DNA of 9,902 nucleotides, from NCBI GenBank assembly GCA_945903675.1, contig CAMDOP010000107.1, positions 1 to 9,902 of the forward strand, given 5' to 3'. The translations under genes and the position numbers were made by a program. Shown one piece after another: positions 8,331 to 9,902 of this stretch. Numbering within the stretch: position 1 is the stretch's first letter; each line of letters begins with the position of its first letter. The notes under the pieces were generated by a model, which was not told the origin of the DNA, did no database searches, and worked only from the letters and a program-made list of their open reading frames with translations. Source of the stretch: Crenothrix polyspora (GTDB lineage Bacteria > Pseudomonadota > Gammaproteobacteria > Methylococcales > Methylomonadaceae).

Positions 8331-8364
8331 CCGTTCATACTTCGATAAGGTAAGCTATGAACGG
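8331..8364. repeat. REP-like palindromic intergenic repeat
   Basis: CCGTTCATA (8331-8339) is exactly complementary to TATGAACGG (8356-8364). Inside, CTT (8340-8342) can pair with AAG (8352-8354), leaving C8355 bulged and a 9-nt loop. The arms and the core CTTCGATAAGG resemble a widespread dispersed palindrome of proteobacterial genomes whose arms read CCGTTC/GAACGG around a CTTCGACAAGCTCAG core; that resemblance is from memory. Such elements are dispersed non-autonomous repeats that may affect mRNA stability or termination. Its presence suggests the gap was made or enlarged by insertion. Confidence 0.55.
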
Positions 8365-8393
8365 TTAAATTTGTGCTGTACTCAGGAGCATGT

Positions 8394-8456
8394 ATGCGCG
8401 TTAATGACCGCGCAGTACTCATTAGTTATTATCAAGACCTTGTTATCATCGAGTAA
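8394..8456 (+). CDS. Possible 20-aa peptide, function unknown
   Basis: ATG at 8394 opens a 20-codon frame ending with TAA at 8454-8456, and AGGAG (8384-8388) sits 5 nt before the start, a good translation signal. The peptide begins MRVNDRAVLISYYQDL and resembles nothing I recognise. It lies between the REP-like palindrome and cas1, 95 nt before cas1. It may be chance, a leader peptide or the remnant of a decayed gene. Confidence 0.15.
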   Translation: MRVNDRAVLISYYQDLVIIE

Positions 8457-8551
8457 TTGCTGGCGGGCACTTGGTTATCACATATGCTCAGCTGATCAAT
8501 TCACATTTAAAAAGCCCCACCCTTTCAAAATCTCTTATTGAAGGAGAAACA

Positions 8552-9463
8552 ATGCTTCCTCCCTTAAAACCCATAGCTATGAAAGAACGCGTTTCAATGG
8601 TGTTTGTTGAAAAAGGTCAAATTGATGTTAAAGACGGTGCTTTTGTCGTTATCGATGAATCGGGCATTCGCACTCATATACCCGTTGGCAGCATTGCTTG
8701 TATTATGCTTGAACCAGGTACGCGGGTTTCACATCAAGCTGTAGCTTTAGCGGCAAGGGCAGGGACGTTGTTAGTGTGGATCGGCGAGGCCGGTGTTCGG
8801 TTATATGCCGCAGGACAACCTGGTGGGGCACGATCAGACCGTTTGTTGTATCAAGCCAAATTAGCCTTGGATGATGATGCACGTTTAAAAGTAGTCCGTA
8901 AAATGTACGAAATTCGTTTTGGCGAGAAACCACCCGAACGTCGCAGCGTAGAGCAATTGCGAGGTATAGAAGGCTCTCGCGTTAAAAAAATTTATCAATT
9001 ACTGGCCAAGCAGGTGGGCGTCGATTGGAAAGGGCGCAATTATGATTACACCCAATGGGAAGCAGGCGATACGGCCAACCGTTGTATTAGTGCGGCGACT
9101 GCTTGTCTTTACGGCATTACCGAAGCGGCTGTGTTGGCAGCGGGTTATGCGCCCGCCATCGGTTTTATCCACACTGGTAAACCCTTGTCCTTTGTTTACG
9201 ACATCGCCGATTTGTTTAAATTTGACACGATTATTCCCCATGCCTTCAAAATTGCCGCTAAAAATTATCACGAGCCGGAACGTGAAGTACGGTTAATGTG
9301 CCGTGATATTTTCCGGCAGAGTAAAATTCTCAGAAAAATTATTCCCACCATAGAAGAAGTGCTGGCCGCAGGTGAGTTTGAGTTGCCTAAAGTGGCTGAA
9401 GAGAATATCGCGCCAGCCATTCCCAATACTGAGAGTATCGGCGATGTTGGTCATCGTAGTTGA
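8552..9463 (+). CDS. cas1: Cas1, type I-E spacer integrase
   Basis: This metal-dependent integrase forms the Cas1-Cas2 complex that inserts new spacers at the leader end of the array. At 303 aa it is nearly the same as E. coli Cas1 (305). Long segments match the family, including THIPVGS (41-47), CIMLEPGTRVSH (50-61) and GQPGGARSDRLLYQAKLALD (88-107). The catalytic residues E140 (LRGIEGSR), H207 (GFIHTGKP) and D217/D220 (SFVYDIAD) are present, offset by one from E. coli. The ATG at 8552 follows AAGGAG (8541-8546) by 5 nt and gives MLPPLKPIAMKERVSM, matching the E. coli N-terminus. The frame stays open upstream to a TTG at 8471, but that 27-residue extension has no family counterpart. The 3' end overlaps cas2 by 20 nt. 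Confidence 0.98.
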   Translation: MLPPLKPIAMKERVSMVFVEKGQIDVKDGAFVVIDESGIRTHIPVGSIACIMLEPGTRVSHQAVALAARAGTLLVWIGEAGVRLYAAGQPGGARSDRLLYQAKLALDDDARLKVVRKMYEIRFGEKPPERRSVEQLRGIEGSRVKKIYQLLAKQVGVDWKGRNYDYTQWEAGDTANRCISAATACLYGITEAAVLAAGYAPAIGFIHTGKPLSFVYDIADLFKFDTIIPHAFKIAAKNYHEPEREVRLMCRDIFRQSKILRKIIPTIEEVLAAGEFELPKVAEENIAPAIPNTESIGDVGHRS

Positions 9464-9728
9464 AAATGTCCCGCCTCGATTAAGAGGTCGATTAGCCGTA
9501 TGGTTGATCGAGATTCGGGCGGGCGTTTATGTTGGCGATTTATCAACTAAAGTGAGGGATATGCTCTGGTCACAAATAGAACAAGGTATTGAAGAAGGTA
9601 ATGCGATTATGACGTGGAGTACCAATAATGAATCCGGTTTTGATTTTATGACTTTGGGTAAAAATCGGCGCTTACCGGTTGAATTTGACGGACTAAAATT
9701 AGTTTCTTTTTGCCCTGTTGAAGATTAA
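9444..9728 (+). CDS. cas2: Cas2, type I-E (CT1978 type), adaptation complex subunit
   Basis: This small ferredoxin-fold dimer bridges two Cas1 dimers and sets spacer length during integration. At 94 aa it equals the E. coli type I-E Cas2. Recognisable segments are MLVIVVENVPPRLRGRL (1-17), RAGVYVGDLS (25-34), NNESGFDF (61-68) and the C-terminal GLKLVSF. The first ATG giving this N-terminus is at 9444, inside the end of cas1, so the two genes overlap by 20 nt in different frames and are probably translationally coupled. The frame is open further upstream (from 9372), but those 24 residues only read through cas1 sequence and are rejected. The leader begins directly after its stop. Confidence 0.97.
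   Translation: MLVIVVENVPPRLRGRLAVWLIEIRAGVYVGDLSTKVRDMLWSQIEQGIEEGNAIMTWSTNNESGFDFMTLGKNRRLPVEFDGLKLVSFCPVED
9694..9699 (+). promoter_or_regulatory. Candidate -10 (TAAAAT) for the array, inside cas2
   Basis: If the boxA at 9741 works, the start of transcription must lie upstream of it, at or inside the end of cas2. TAAAAT matches TATAAT in 5 of 6 positions and would start RNA about 35 nt before boxA. The -35 at a 17-nt spacing (CTTACC, 9671-9676) is weak. Transcription reading through from cas1-cas2 is an equal alternative. Confidence 0.15.
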
Positions 9729-9740
9729 AAATAAGATCAC

Positions 9741-9751
9741 GCTCTTTAACA
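9741..9751 (+). promoter_or_regulatory. boxA transcription antitermination element
   Basis: GCTCTTTAACA agrees at every position with the bacterial boxA consensus GYTCTTTAANA used by rRNA operons to load NusB/NusE. It lies 96 nt upstream of the first repeat on the transcribed strand. boxA in CRISPR leaders has been reported to protect long untranslated array transcripts from Rho. Action at this locus is inferred from sequence and position. Confidence 0.65.
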
Positions 9752-9780
9752 ATATAAATGATAAAAAAACGGAGAATTTT

Positions 9781-9788
9781 TTGGTAGA
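9781..9788 (+). promoter_or_regulatory. Leader motif TTGGTAGA, likely Cas1-Cas2 anchoring site
   Basis: The octamer begins 56 nt before the first repeat, the same sequence and spacing as in the E. coli CRISPR leader as I recall it. There an upstream motif, brought close by IHF bending, anchors the Cas1-Cas2 integrase. Conservation at the same distance supports the same use here. Confidence 0.5.
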
Positions 9789-9836
9789 AAAGCGGAAGTA
9801 ATTATTTTGTATTACTAACAAAGTGTTATGCTCAGA

Positions 9837-9902
9837 GCGTTCCCCACATACGTGGGGATGAACCGTAACCAATGGTAAGCGAGGCACAAATTGGAACGCG
9901 TT
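9837..9902 (+). CRISPR. Start of a type I-E CRISPR array (cut by the window edge)
   Basis: The first repeat, 29 nt at 9837-9865, is followed by a 32-nt spacer (9866-9897) and the first five bases (GCGTT) of a second repeat at 9898-9902. The 29 + 32 period is exactly that of type I-E. The repeat has a 7-bp stem, TCCCCAC (9841-9847) with GTGGGGA (9852-9858), around the loop ATAC, and ends in ATGAACCG. Cas6e cutting after the G at 9857 would leave that as the 8-nt 5' handle, one base from the E. coli handle ATAAACCG. Being next to the leader, the spacer should be the newest acquired. Array length cannot be seen. Confidence 0.95.

Larger units (their letters stand above)
8196..8551. other. 356-nt gap splitting the effector genes from cas1-cas2
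   Basis: Other junctions in this operon are 61 nt or less, but here 356 nt separate cas6e from cas1. The gap holds the hairpin at the cas6e stop, a TATAAT hexamer (8264-8269), a REP-like palindrome (8331-8364), a 6-bp GC-rich stem TGCGCG/CGCGCA with an 8-nt loop (8395-8414), a heptamer GTACTCA repeated at 8378 and 8415, and a possible 20-codon ORF. No gene of normal size is present. Confidence 0.6.
9729..9836 (+). promoter_or_regulatory. CRISPR leader
   Basis: These 108 AT-rich, non-coding bases lie between the cas2 stop and the first repeat, the standard place for the leader that directs transcription and polarised spacer integration. They contain boxA (9741-9751), the element TTGGTAGA (9781-9788), an AT-rich stretch around 9797-9816 where E. 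coli has its IHF site, and GTTATG...CAGA directly before the repeat, close to GTTATGTTTAGA in E. coli as I remember it. No full IHF consensus could be matched. An extended -10-like TGTTATGCT is at 9824-9832, without a good -35. Confidence 0.85.

Noticed and set aside
8511..8523. GCCCCACCC before cas1, sharing CCCCAC with the CRISPR repeat
   Set aside because: Only six bases match and no stem or repeat follows; it is not a degenerate repeat or anti-repeat.
8471..8551. TTG-initiated N-terminal extension of cas1
   Set aside because: The family N-terminus and a good Shine-Dalgarno point to ATG 8552, and the extra 27 residues have no counterpart in E. coli Cas1.
9372..9443. Upstream extension of the cas2 frame
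   Set aside because: It reads through cas1 coding sequence in another frame; the family N-terminus begins at 9444.
9699..9887. Minus-strand open frame of 62 codons over the leader and first repeat
   Set aside because: It reads VHPHVCGE-like residues, a well-known artefact of translating I-E repeats, and lies over the leader and array.
563..9902. A new or hybrid CRISPR subtype
   Set aside because: Gene order, all eight cas families, the repeat and the 29/32 period agree with ordinary type I-E; no extra gene or fusion was found.

Overview
The window carries a complete type I-E (Cascade/Cas3) CRISPR-Cas locus, entirely on the + strand. It runs cas3 - cas8e (cse1/casA) - cse2 (casB) - cas7e (casC) - cas5e (casD) - cas6e (casE) - [356-nt gap] - cas1 - cas2 - leader - start of a CRISPR array, which continues past the right edge. 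Every gene is intact, and the catalytic residues known for the family are present where I could place them. This is a known class of system. I did not find a new kind of system here; the points of interest are details of regulation and structure.

The sequence suggests a bacterium, most likely a gammaproteobacterium with moderate-to-low G+C. The proteins resemble the E. coli I-E proteins motif for motif as I remember those. The repeat is a close variant of the E. coli repeat, and the leader shares the TTGGTAGA element at the same distance from the first repeat. I cannot name the genus from this.

Layout. Positions 1-562 are AT-rich and non-coding, with several inverted repeats; this region probably holds the promoter and control sites of the cas operon. 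From 563 to 8195 six effector genes are packed tightly: a 61-nt gap after cas3, then 1-nt overlaps or gaps of 11-12 nt, each with a clear Shine-Dalgarno sequence, so they are probably one transcript. Positions 8196-8551 have no convincing gene but contain a REP-like palindrome and a possible 20-codon ORF. From 8552 to 9728 cas1 and cas2 overlap by 20 nt. From 9729 to 9836 lies the leader, with an exact match to the boxA antitermination consensus. The first 29-nt repeat is at 9837-9865, a 32-nt spacer at 9866-9897, and the second repeat starts at 9898.

How it works (from family knowledge). Cas1-Cas2 insert new spacers at the leader end of the array. The array is transcribed, and Cas6e cuts each repeat below its hairpin. 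Cas8e, Cse2, Cas7, Cas5 and Cas6e assemble on the crRNA as Cascade. Cas8e checks the PAM, and on a matching target Cascade recruits Cas3, which nicks, unwinds and degrades the DNA.
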